64,000 nucleotides of DNA from Prolixibacteraceae bacterium (lineage in GTDB: Bacteria; Bacteroidota; Bacteroidia; Bacteroidales; Prolixibacteraceae), in contig WTWZ01000008.1 of NCBI GenBank assembly GCA_009773765.1, forward strand, positions 1 through 64,000. Reading direction: 5' to 3'. Positions 51,100 to 59,632 of the stretch are shown here, one piece after another. The translations under genes and the position numbers were made by a program. How positions within the stretch are numbered: position 1 is the stretch's first letter; every line of letters begins with the position of its first letter. Below the pieces are notes generated by a model. It ran no database searches. It saw only the letters and a program-made list of their open reading frames with translations, and had not been told where the DNA came from.

Positions 51100-51511
51100 T
51101 TCAACAATGAAAATCAATATTTTGTTTCAAATCAGTTAGTGACAACAAGATTAATACCTATTTTGGTAACTCAAAATTATTAATTTCAGTGTAGAATTTA
51201 AGATCTTTAAAATTCTCTTACATACTGTACTTCCCAAAAATTACACTATTTTTAGACTTCATTTTATCAACCGAAAATACAATTAAATACAGGAATTAAA
51301 CCTTGAAATATAACACTAGCATAAAATCAGGCATTGCATTTCAAATACCGCCGAATTGCGGGGCATATATGAGAGCGGCACAACAATATATCAAGGACGA
51401 AGAACTGGCAAAATTGGAACTACAAGCACGTACTAAGAAAGTTGAGTTATGGTAGCAAGCTAATTCTGTTGCACCGTGGGATTATAGGAGGAAATGAATC
51501 TCATATAAAAG

Positions 51512-51667
51512 GGTTTTGCCGCTGAAAAAAGTGGAACCTACATGAAATTCATACTTGAATTATTAGGGCACAAGTCATCGAAAACCACCGAGATTTATAC
51601 CCATGTAAGAAAAAACAGTTTGGAAAATATTAAAAACCCATTTGATGATTTGAAACACGAAAATTGA
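51512..51667 (+). pseudogene. 3' remnant of a tyrosine integrase
   Basis: The frame KSGTYMKFILELLGHKSSKT then TEIYTHVRKNSLENIKNPFD ends at a TGA (51665-51667). The block x-I-x-E-L-L-G-H-K-S-S-K-T-T-E-I-Y-T-H-V is the C-terminal catalytic box of Bacteroidota tyrosine integrases, with its histidine and tyrosine nucleophile. Everything upstream of the block is lost, apart from a coding-like stretch at about 51304-51454 (contains IPPNCGAYMRAAQQYIKD) of unknown origin. It stands just before direct repeat A. No other gene lies in 51100-51802. Confidence 0.75.
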
Positions 51668-51681
51668 AAATGAATATTGTA

Positions 51682-51781
51682 CACCTCAATTTAAAATAAG
51701 GGTTACAAAACCCACCTGATATTTGAGGGTATGTATTCCTTTAGCCTAATTAAGGTTTATTGATAAACGAGTTGGTGGCAA
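51682..51781 (+). repeat. Direct repeat A bounding the defence cassette
   Basis: An ~100-base sequence whose core 51701-51771 matches 59281-59351 with about 6 differences in 71 bases; the upstream CACCTCAATTT also matches. It includes ACAAAACCCACCTGATATTTG, CTTTAGCC and AAGGTTTATTGATAAACGAG. Internal inverted parts (AACCCAC...GTGGGT in copy B, AATAAGG...CCTTATT) suggest a folded site. It ends 20 bases before the 51803 gene. Confidence 0.85.
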
Positions 51782-51802
51782 CCCTAAAATGACGACAACA
51801 AA

Positions 51803-52804
51803 ATGTTTGAGAGATTAATTAGAGAATTGAAAGAGTTGGAACGAACAAAACTAATTTCTGTTCCTATTGAAGCAGATCAAGACGGCTATTTGGACAGAGA
51901 ATGCCCAAATAATGACTGTTTATTTCAATTTAAAGTTGACGAAGCCGACTGGGAAGAGCTTTTCAAAGACGAAAAAGTATTTTGCCCGCAATGCAGACAC
52001 GAAGCAAAATCAGACGCTTGGTTCACAACTGAACAAATAGAACAAGCAAAAGACCAAGCTTTTAAACACATTCACGGTCGTATTGATAAAGCACTTGAAC
52101 AAGGAGCAAGGGACTTTAATTCAAAACAACCAAGAAATTCCTTTATAAAAATGTCTGTTAAAGTTACAGGAACAAAACCAATGCATTACATTATGCCAGT
52201 TCCTTCAAAGGAAGAAATGCAGTTAAAAATTCAATGTAAGGTTTGTAACGCAAAATACGCAGTAATCGGTAGTGCATTCTTTTGTCCTTGCTGCGGTCAC
52301 AATTCAGCACAAGAGACATTCGACAACTCATTAAAGAAAATTCAAGATAAAATAAAAAATATTCCAATTATCAGAAAAGCTGTTGAGTCTGTGAGTAAAG
52401 ACGAAGCTGAAAATACTTGTCGTTCCTTAGTTGAAACAAGTTTAGGTGAATGTGTAGTCGCATTTCAAAGATTTTGTGAGGTAGACTTTACTAAAAGAGC
52501 CCCCGAGAAAACCATAAAATTTAATGCCTTTCAAAATATTGAAATCGGTTCGACATATTGGAATGACATAATAGGCGAATCATATTCTAACTGGTTGACG
52601 ATTGATGAATTGACAAGGCTCAATTTATTATTTCAAAAAAGACATTTACTGGCACATACTGAAGGCATAGTAGACCAAAAATATTTGGACAAGACAAGTG
52701 ACAGTTCATATAAAGTTGGACAACGAATCGTAATAAAAGAGAAAGATGTTCTTGAATTAATAGGTTTGGTAAAGAAACTCGTTGACACATTACGACAAAA
52801 GTAA
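51803..52804 (+). CDS. Zinc-ribbon and HEPN-like protein
   Basis: A 333-residue protein. Cysteine pairs lie in ECPNNDCLFQF and FCPQCRHEAKS, and again in CKVCNAKY and FCPCCGHNS, so two zinc ribbons are probable. The C-terminal region has NLLFQKRHLLAHTEGIVDQKYL (RHLLAH at 280-285), the R-x4-H motif of HEPN ribonuclease-like folds, followed by a helix. HEPN proteins often act in defence by RNA cleavage. Directly behind direct repeat A, and the first gene of the cassette. Role in the SMC system or independent effector unknown. Confidence 0.65.
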   Translation: MFERLIRELKELERTKLISVPIEADQDGYLDRECPNNDCLFQFKVDEADWEELFKDEKVFCPQCRHEAKSDAWFTTEQIEQAKDQAFKHIHGRIDKALEQGARDFNSKQPRNSFIKMSVKVTGTKPMHYIMPVPSKEEMQLKIQCKVCNAKYAVIGSAFFCPCCGHNSAQETFDNSLKKIQDKIKNIPIIRKAVESVSKDEAENTCRSLVETSLGECVVAFQRFCEVDFTKRAPEKTIKFNAFQNIEIGSTYWNDIIGESYSNWLTIDELTRLNLLFQKRHLLAHTEGIVDQKYLDKTSDSSYKVGQRIVIKEKDVLELIGLVKKLVDTLRQK

Positions 52805-52815
52805 AAGAGCAAATA

Positions 52816-53001
52816 ATGAATAGAACAATTCTATACTATCCGACAATTGATATACCAAGAAACATTTGGTTAAGACATTCATTGCTTTATTGGGATGAAG
52901 TAAGTTCAATCGTTCCTAAAAGTTGGGATGACAAGTTTTTAATTAATCTTTCACCAGAAATACATTATTTACTAGATGAAGGTCAATTCAGACAAATTTG
53001 A
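52816..53001 (+). pseudogene. N-terminal fragment of a DUF6236-like gene
   Basis: Frame of 61 residues beginning MNRTILYYPTIDIPRNIWLR, then HSLLYWDEVSSIVPKSWDDK and NLSPEIHYLLDEGQFRQI, before a TGA. The W-L-R-x-S-L-L-Y-W-D-x-V pattern resembles the first part of DUF6236 proteins (usually about 300 residues). The rest is missing. It sits 11 bases after the HEPN-like gene and 9 before the JetA-like gene, so it is a truncated gene left in the cassette. The family name is from memory and unproven. Confidence 0.55.
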
Positions 53002-53010
53002 AATGAATTA

Positions 53011-54207
53011 ATGAATCATTTTAACTCCATACGAGAATTACTAAATACTCTTAGCCGAGGACATAAACTTCTGGCTGAAATGTTTGAACAGCGGAAGTCT
53101 CTTCATTACAGATATGAGCTTGCACTTGAACTAATGGATGGAAACGAGGATGTAATTAAACTCTTATTGAGTAAGAATATTATCCGACAAAACGGAACCC
53201 TACTTGAACTTGATGACAATTTTCTTAAATTCTTTGAAGAAATTTTAGAAGTCAACGAAGATATTAACACTTCATATATCAACGAAAACATTCGTCAAGT
53301 CAAGGATGAATACATGCTTTATTTTCTTCAAGCCTCAAATGATAGCGAAAGGTTTAAGTATTTGAAAGCAGTTAAATCTGCATTGCGAAAAATCGGAAGA
53401 ATCACAATGAGAAACATTGTTGACTTGAATCGGAACATTGAGAATGCTTTCAAAACAGAACCGACCTACAAAATTAAACTTTCAAAACTCGAAAACTATA
53501 AATTGAAGTTAGAAGCCATTCAACAAATGATTGTTCAGACTGAGAAATTGCTAAATGAAGATGCTCTTACTTTTTTTAAAACGGCTACTGATGAAGAACT
53601 TAAATACATTAAGACTGAATTGATTTTAGATTTAACCGAATCAAGGCAAAATCTAATTGAAACAAGGAAACAAATAATTGAATACATAAACCAAGTTAAA
53701 TATCAAAGTAAGTTCATTGAGAAGCTAAGGCAGTTGAAATATTTGAGAGACCAGTTTGAAATCAAACACAAAACTAACATTATCGAAGTCTTGTCAAAAA
53801 CTCATTCTCTTGCATTTGAAGCAAAGCCGTTTTATTCCTTAAAACTTTCATTGGAGAGTTTGCAGCAGGAGGATGTTCGTAAAATAATTAAAAAGGTAAT
53901 AAATAACTATCATACTGGGGTTAGTCCAAGGAAATTTGTTGCCGAAAACCTTACAGCAGTTGATTTAAAGGTTGAAACAGAAAAAGAAATTCACATAAAC
54001 TTGTATGAAGTGAAAAAGAATTTTAAAACATCAGGAAAACATCTTTTTGACTACATCTATGAATATAAGTTCCCAAGAGAAGTTTCATTTGCTGAGAGAG
54101 TTACAATTTATTGCCAGATGATTTCAATATTTGAAGATGAGTTTGTGATATCAGAAAATTTTGAACTGCACGACAAGATTGAATATGCTTTAATTTATCC
54201 AAAATAA
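53011..54207 (+). CDS. JetA/MukF-like kleisin subunit of a Wadjet-type system
   Basis: A 398-residue protein, mostly helical with heptad-like coiled coil at about 155-265. The N-terminal part (LLNTLSRGHKLLAEMFEQRKSLHYRYELALELM) and the C-terminal FPREVSFAERVTIYCQMISIFEDEFVISENFELHD resemble the winged-helix ends of MukF/MksF kleisins. Residue identity to DUF3375-type JetA is not evident, so the call rests on gene order and predicted shape. It is the first gene of a tight four-gene operon with a MukE-like protein, a large SMC-like ATPase and a Toprim protein. Confidence 0.65.
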   Translation: MNHFNSIRELLNTLSRGHKLLAEMFEQRKSLHYRYELALELMDGNEDVIKLLLSKNIIRQNGTLLELDDNFLKFFEEILEVNEDINTSYINENIRQVKDEYMLYFLQASNDSERFKYLKAVKSALRKIGRITMRNIVDLNRNIENAFKTEPTYKIKLSKLENYKLKLEAIQQMIVQTEKLLNEDALTFFKTATDEELKYIKTELILDLTESRQNLIETRKQIIEYINQVKYQSKFIEKLRQLKYLRDQFEIKHKTNIIEVLSKTHSLAFEAKPFYSLKLSLESLQQEDVRKIIKKVINNYHTGVSPRKFVAENLTAVDLKVETEKEIHINLYEVKKNFKTSGKHLFDYIYEYKFPREVSFAERVTIYCQMISIFEDEFVISENFELHDKIEYALIYPK

Positions 54208-54215
54208 AAACCAAT

Positions 54216-54800
54216 ATGAACGTTCCAAAGCAAACAGGAGAAATATTTGAACTACTTAGCAAAGGACAATTCATTTGCTCAAACAGTTCGGATAGACACA
54301 TTTCAAAACTCTGCGAAATTCTTGACGACTCAGAGAATTTTGAAATCCTATACGATTATTTCAACTCAATCAATTTCATTCTTGAAAAAGGAGATGAGTA
54401 TTACTATTTTTCCCGAAAAAATGAGTCAAAAGCTGATTTAGAAAGAAAATTAGAAACAGCCTGCAAATGGATTGATATTATTGACTTTTTTAAAACCTTT
54501 GACAGTGCCTTTGCTTCGGGCTATTCTTTTTCGCCAGCAAGGATTGCAGTTGAAATTAGTGTACAGGCGGTATTGAAAAATAAAGCTGACGGATTGAAAG
54601 GCGTTCTTAAAATGGACGATAAAACTCCTTACCAAGAAGTAGCAAATAAAATAGTTGAATTGCTTTGCAAGGACGGTTTTGCTGAAATTGAAAATGAAAT
54701 CTTGAAATCCTTTAAGGTGCTTTCGTCTTTCAAATATCTTGAAGAACTTATCAACAATATTAATATTCCCGAAGAAGTTAAACATGAGATACCTGAATAA
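54216..54800 (+). CDS. JetB/MukE-like subunit
   Basis: A 194-residue, mostly helical protein. N-terminal GEIFELLSKGQFICSNSSDRHISKLCEILDDSENFEILYDYF and FILEKGDEYYYFSRK resemble the first winged helix of MukE/DUF4194-type proteins. It sits between the kleisin-like and SMC-like genes, 8 bases after the former, and overlaps the SMC gene start by 17 bases. In Wadjet and MksBEF systems this subunit binds the kleisin dimer. Confidence 0.65.
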   Translation: MNVPKQTGEIFELLSKGQFICSNSSDRHISKLCEILDDSENFEILYDYFNSINFILEKGDEYYYFSRKNESKADLERKLETACKWIDIIDFFKTFDSAFASGYSFSPARIAVEISVQAVLKNKADGLKGVLKMDDKTPYQEVANKIVELLCKDGFAEIENEILKSFKVLSSFKYLEELINNINIPEEVKHEIPE

Positions 54801-57800
54801 AATCATATTTATCAATAGTGCAAGAATACGCTATGCCGAAATAAATCTTAACGGCAACGTACATTTTATCGGCACTCAAGGTGTAGGGAAAAGCACATTA
54901 CTTAGAGCAATTTTGTTTTTCTATAATGCTGATACTTTGGGATTAGGAATCCCACGGCAAAAGGCAGCATATACCGATTACTATTTTAAAGATTCTAACG
55001 CTTATATCATTTATGAAGTGGTTCGTGATGATGGAAAGTTTTGCGTAATTTCATACAAGTCGCAACATAAGGTTTGCTTTAGGTTTTTTGACGGAGAATA
55101 CAACAGAAGCTTCTTTGTTAGTGAAAACGGAAATGTTCCTGAAAGTTGGGAAGGTATTGCTGAACGACTTGATCAAAACAAAGCGTTCTACACCAAAAGA
55201 AAAATTGAGGAACATAAGGAATACAGAGATATTATATATGGAAATCATGATGGCAAAAAAACTGAATTGAAACGATATTCAATTCTTGAAAGCAAGGACT
55301 ATCAATACATCCCAAAGACTATTCAGAATGTGTTTCTCAATTCAAAAATGGAGGCGGAGTTCATCAAGCAAACAATTATCATGTCTTTGGACAATGATTT
55401 TCGTATTGACTTGAATCAGCATGCGCACCACTTAAATGGATTTGAAGTACAACTTTCTGACATAAGAAAATTCAGAACGCCAAGTGCAACAGCACAGGCA
55501 GAATCTATCTCCAAGCTTTTCATTGCAATTAAGAGTTTGGAAAGAGAAAAAATTCATATTGCAAAACAGTTGGCTTGGGCTGTAAATAAGAATAAGCAGG
55601 ATGAACCAGAACTCACAAAGCGATTAGGGATACAGAAAGACAATGAAACTGTTTTGACAGGTAAATTAACTAAGTTAATTAGCGCCTTCAAAGCAAAGGA
55701 AGATAAAATCAAAGGTGACATCAGAGTTCAGGATGAAAATCTGAAAACGGCAAAGCGGCTCACAGAAGATTATCTGCAGAAGAACATCAACCTGATTATT
55801 TCAAGAGTAGAAAAGAAAACTACTCATGTGGGAGAACAGAAAAAGTTGCTTGACGAAAAAGAACTACTTACAACTCAGTTCAAAGAATTAGCACAAAAGT
55901 TTCAAGCAATGCTTGACCAGTTGGAAAACCAACTGAATGAATTTATTAATTCAAAACAAGCTGAGAAAAACAAAATCAATTCTGACTTTCTCATTTATCA
56001 AACAGAAACAAGAAAGAGTTTTGACAAGCTAATAACAGATTTGCGAACCGATTATAAAAAAGAAATAGAGATCGCAAGAGATGTGTGGGAGCAGAAAAAG
56101 AGTGATACCAAAAAATTAGAAATTGAAAGAGAAGGAATAAAACACAGACGGTTCTTTGAAGATGAAATCAAGCAACTTGATTCTGAAATTAAGAGATGCG
56201 GTGATTCAGTGAAAGACCTGACTTCGCAAAATGAAAATTCAAAAAGAGAAATTGAAACGATTCAAAAGAATTGGGAACTTGATGAAAAGGAATTGCAGAA
56301 AACATTTGAGAGAAATAAAGAAAAGTTAGACGGACAAGTTGCCGAAGCGACCAATAAAATTTCAGAAATTGAAACCTATATTGAAAACAGCAAGAGTTCT
56401 TTGTATGGCTGGCTTACTGAACAATATCCTGGTTGGGAGAAAACTATTGGAAAAGTCATTAAGGAAGATGAAAGTGTTTTATTCAACACTTCTCTTTCTC
56501 CTAAACTCACAAGTAAGGCCAACAATTTTTACGGAATTGAAATTGACTTGAATGAGATAAACAAAACTGTCAAAACAGTTGAAGATTACGAAAGAGAGAA
56601 AGAAGAACTGAAAACGAAGATTATTGGAATCAGAAAAAATATTTCCGAACTCACAGTTAAACTTGAAAAGGATAAAGACAACCTAAAAAGAAAGTATCAA
56701 CCCAAAATCAGAGAGAAGAAAGATTCCATTAAGGAAAACGAATACTCTATTGGGCAAAACCAAACGAAGAAAGACGAATCAATTGTTAAGCGAAATGAAT
56801 TTGCAGCGAATGCAGAAAAGGAAAAGAAACTTCAACTTGAAAAATCCGAATTAGCAATTGGAGAATCAACAACAGCGGAATTGCAAGCAAAGGATGAAGT
56901 GGACAGAGTTGAAAGCGAGATGACAAAATCAGTTAAGGGAAAAGAAGCTGAAAGAGACAAAAAGATTAAAACCGAAGGTGATAGAGTAACCCAGCTCTTG
57001 ATAAATGTTGAAGCTGAAATAAAAGTTGAACAGCAAATCAACAAGAATAGAAAAGATGAGATCAATTCTCAAAAGCAAAAGGAGTTTTCTCAAAAAGGAG
57101 GAGATACGGAACGCCTCACTGAGATTGATAAAAAGTTGGAAAAAGTAAATGCAGAACTTCTGTTCATAGAAGAAAACCGAGATACTGTTTCTGATTACAA
57201 AAAGGATAAGAGAGATTATTTTGATAAGGTTGACGAATTCAAAAATGAAAAGCAAAAATTAGAAAAGCAATTAGAACAAGAGGAAAAGAAACATAAACTA
57301 CAAAAAGAAAAAATTGACAAGGAATTAGGAATAGTCCAGGATTTGATAAAACAGTTGCATAAGGATTTGGATTTTGTTAAAGAAGACATCGAAGCATTCA
57401 GCAATTTCAAAGAACTTACATTTTTCAAGACTATTCAAGAGTATTTCTCAAATCCGACTGATGAAAACGAAACAGATAAACGAGCAAAGGTTTTAATTGA
57501 CGAGGTTAATGATTTGGAAAATCAGAAACTGAGAACAAGAAAAGATGATTTAAGAGCCACTACGACTGACTTCTTGGGAAAGTTTAATGAAGACAATGTT
57601 TTCAAATTCAAAAAGCAACTGACAGACGACAAGTCATTTCTTGATTTTGCGTTGATGCTTTCTGATTTTGTTGAGGAAAAGAAAATTGAGAGAATTGAGA
57701 AAGAAGTCAATGAACGATTTGCCTTGATAGTTTCAACCATAGCGACACAGACCAGCAGTTTAGTTTCTAATTCAGGAGAAATTCAAAAAATAATTGGAAA

Positions 57801-58395
57801 AATCAATTATGATTTTGATAAAAAGAATTTTGCAGGTGTAATCAGGAAGATTGAATTAAAGGTTGAAGATAGCAAGAATGAAATTGTTCAGTTGCTAATC
57901 ATGATTAAAAAATACAATGATGAGAACGTAATGGAGCTGGGAGAAGCAAATTTGTTTTCAGGAGAAAATCAGGAGAAGAAAAACAAAGATGCAGTTGACT
58001 TACTGAAACAATTTGCAAAGAAAATCGGTGAATTGAAACGGGATTTTATTTCGCTAACTGATTCCTTTGAATTGAAGTTCAGAATTATTGAAAACGATAA
58101 TGATTCAGGTTGGGTTGAGAAGCTTTCAAATGTTGGTTCTGATGGAACCGATGTTTTAGTAAAAGCAATGTTGAATATCATGCTACTGAATGTGTTCAAA
58201 GAAGGAGCATCAAAAAAGTTCAGGGATTTTCAATTGCATTGCATGATGGATGAAATTGGTAAATTGCACCCGAGCAATGTGAGAGGCATTTTACAATTTG
58301 CCAAAGACACATTTGACCACATTTACAAATTAAGCAAAGACGAGCAAAGCATTACAAGAGTTAAACGAATCCTTACACAGTATTCTTCGCAATGA
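54784..58395 (+). CDS. JetC/MukB-like SMC ATPase
   Basis: A 1203-residue SMC-family ATPase. Walker A is GTQGVGKST (residues 30-38), preceded by a typical 'a-s-r-I-r-Y-A-E-I-N-L-x-G-x-V-H-F-I-G' block. A very long charged coiled coil (about 250-1000) flanks a central hinge region (GWLTEQYPGWEKTIGKVIKEDESVLFN). The C-terminal head has GSDGTDVLVKAMLNIML as the signature motif and HCMMDEIGKLHPSNVRGILQFA as Walker B and D-loop. I chose the ATG at 54784 over 54739, as the conserved block starts there. It overlaps JetD by 4 bases (ATGA). Wadjet complexes extrude and cleave plasmid DNA. Confidence 0.85.
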   Translation: MRYLNKIIFINSARIRYAEINLNGNVHFIGTQGVGKSTLLRAILFFYNADTLGLGIPRQKAAYTDYYFKDSNAYIIYEVVRDDGKFCVISYKSQHKVCFRFFDGEYNRSFFVSENGNVPESWEGIAERLDQNKAFYTKRKIEEHKEYRDIIYGNHDGKKTELKRYSILESKDYQYIPKTIQNVFLNSKMEAEFIKQTIIMSLDNDFRIDLNQHAHHLNGFEVQLSDIRKFRTPSATAQAESISKLFIAIKSLEREKIHIAKQLAWAVNKNKQDEPELTKRLGIQKDNETVLTGKLTKLISAFKAKEDKIKGDIRVQDENLKTAKRLTEDYLQKNINLIISRVEKKTTHVGEQKKLLDEKELLTTQFKELAQKFQAMLDQLENQLNEFINSKQAEKNKINSDFLIYQTETRKSFDKLITDLRTDYKKEIEIARDVWEQKKSDTKKLEIEREGIKHRRFFEDEIKQLDSEIKRCGDSVKDLTSQNENSKREIETIQKNWELDEKELQKTFERNKEKLDGQVAEATNKISEIETYIENSKSSLYGWLTEQYPGWEKTIGKVIKEDESVLFNTSLSPKLTSKANNFYGIEIDLNEINKTVKTVEDYEREKEELKTKIIGIRKNISELTVKLEKDKDNLKRKYQPKIREKKDSIKENEYSIGQNQTKKDESIVKRNEFAANAEKEKKLQLEKSELAIGESTTAELQAKDEVDRVESEMTKSVKGKEAERDKKIKTEGDRVTQLLINVEAEIKVEQQINKNRKDEINSQKQKEFSQKGGDTERLTEIDKKLEKVNAELLFIEENRDTVSDYKKDKRDYFDKVDEFKNEKQKLEKQLEQEEKKHKLQKEKIDKELGIVQDLIKQLHKDLDFVKEDIEAFSNFKELTFFKTIQEYFSNPTDENETDKRAKVLIDEVNDLENQKLRTRKDDLRATTTDFLGKFNEDNVFKFKKQLTDDKSFLDFALMLSDFVEEKKIERIEKEVNERFALIVSTIATQTSSLVSNSGEIQKIIGKINYDFDKKNFAGVIRKIELKVEDSKNEIVQLLIMIKKYNDENVMELGEANLFSGENQEKKNKDAVDLLKQFAKKIGELKRDFISLTDSFELKFRIIENDNDSGWVEKLSNVGSDGTDVLVKAMLNIMLLNVFKEGASKKFRDFQLHCMMDEIGKLHPSNVRGILQFAKDTFDHIYKLSKDEQSITRVKRILTQYSSQ

Positions 58396-59240
58396 AATTA
58401 CCAGTATCAATAGCAGAAAAACTTATTGCAATGCAGAATGGAGAAAAAATTCCATTAAGCAAAGTGAAGCATTCTGTTGTTTTAGCAATGCTTGAAAATG
58501 GAATTATAAAAAGGCAAATTCAAGGGAGAAGTAAAACACTGGTTTATCTCACCAGCAGAGATGGACTTTCTGCCTATTTGAAGAATCATTTTGGCATTGA
58601 CAGTTTGGAGAACTATGTTGAAATTATAAAGCGAACAGATTTAAGTCGTGCCGATGCGATTGATATTTCTTCTAACTCAAAGGTGAAATCTATAAGAACC
58701 TTCAAAGGTTTTTTGGTGAATTGCTTTCAACCAGTTGATGGCATTTTAAACGAGAAACCAATCACAATTGCACCACAAGAAGGAACTTTCACGTTCGTTT
58801 ACGACTTTGAAAACTTCTCTCCTTCTGTCAATACAACTATTATTGGAATTGAAAACCCTGAGAACTTCCGACACATTCAGAAGCAGAAAAAATTATTTGA
58901 GAATATTCAACCGCTTTTTGTTTCAAGATATCCACAGAGCAAAGATTTTGTACGATGGCTGCATACAATACCAAACAATTATATACATTTTGGTGATTTT
59001 GACTTTGCGGGGCTTAATATCTATTTCAACGAGTATAAGAAACACTTAAAAGGTAGGGCGACATTTTTTCTTCCACCAAACATTGAACAGTTACTTTCTT
59101 CAAGGGGTAACAGAGACAATTATAACAAACAATCAATTCTGTTTGACCTGAAAGAAGTCAAAGAAGAAAATATTCTAATATTAATAGGGCTAATAGAAAA
59201 ATACAAGAAGGGTTTGGAACAAGAAATATTTGCGAAATGA
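58392..59240 (+). CDS. JetD-like Toprim nuclease subunit
   Basis: A 282-residue protein, shorter than most JetD. The N-terminal ~100 residues look like a winged helix (SIAEKLIAMQNGEKIPLSKVKHSVVLAMLENGIIKRQIQG). The Toprim signature is seen as the glutamate in FVYDFENFSPSVNTTIIGIENPENF and the DxD in NYIHFGDFDFAGLNIYFNEYKKHL, with FFLPPNIEQLLSSRGNRDNY afterwards. In Wadjet systems this subunit cuts the plasmid, being related to the topoisomerase VI A subunit. It is translationally coupled to JetC, completes the operon and ends 20 bases before direct repeat B. Confidence 0.8.
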   Translation: MKLPVSIAEKLIAMQNGEKIPLSKVKHSVVLAMLENGIIKRQIQGRSKTLVYLTSRDGLSAYLKNHFGIDSLENYVEIIKRTDLSRADAIDISSNSKVKSIRTFKGFLVNCFQPVDGILNEKPITIAPQEGTFTFVYDFENFSPSVNTTIIGIENPENFRHIQKQKKLFENIQPLFVSRYPQSKDFVRWLHTIPNNYIHFGDFDFAGLNIYFNEYKKHLKGRATFFLPPNIEQLLSSRGNRDNYNKQSILFDLKEVKEENILILIGLIEKYKKGLEQEIFAK

Positions 59241-59260
59241 GAGTCCTGTATTATTGCAGT

Positions 59261-59357
59261 CACTTCAATTTGTAAATAAGGTTTACAAAACCCACCTGAT
59301 ATTTGTGGGTATATATACCTTTAGCCTTATTAAGGTTTATAGATAAACGAGTTACCG
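59261..59357 (+). repeat. Direct repeat B bounding the defence cassette
   Basis: Partner of repeat A: 59281-59351 matches 51701-51771 with about 6 differences, and the preceding CACTTCAATTT matches CACCTCAATTT. The following GACAACAACATAG also echoes GACGACAACAAAAT after copy A. Same orientation as copy A, and just after the Toprim gene. It separates the SMC cassette from the GHKL ATPase unit. Confidence 0.85.
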
Positions 59358-59408
59358 CCAAGTGTAGTAGACAGACAACAACATAGAAAAATTGAAAAGT
59401 AAACCATT

Positions 59409-59630
59409 GTGAAAGGAAATAAAAACCTAATATTGGCAAAACCAGAAGGCCAACACTCAAGCCGAACCAATGTTTTTTATCTTTCTTTTACCTTTTTATT
59501 AAACCAATTGCCAACACACAATGGCACAATCACTTTAGCCACTACATACGTAGCCGATGCTTTGGCAAAATCAAAAGAACCATTTCTTTTCATCGCAACT
59601 GATTCTCATAAATTTAATATTACTATATAG
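59409..59630 (+). CDS. Hypothetical protein, 73 residues, leader of the GHKL gene
   Basis: Not recognised. The frame starts with a GTG or ATG-like codon and contains PEGQHSSRTNVFYLSFTFLLNQLPTHNGTITLATTYVADALAKSK. It could be a leader peptide or a cassette-linked non-functional frame. It stops 2 bases before the ATG of the ATPase gene, so translation may be coupled. Low confidence in a real product. Confidence 0.3.
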   Translation: MKGNKNLILAKPEGQHSSRTNVFYLSFTFLLNQLPTHNGTITLATTYVADALAKSKEPFLFIATDSHKFNITI

Positions 59631-59632
59631 AA

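Noticed and set aside
51682-59357. Integron attC sites
   Set aside because: Inverted parts exist, but the core GTTRRRY/RYYYAAC boxes are not found and no integron integrase is seen.
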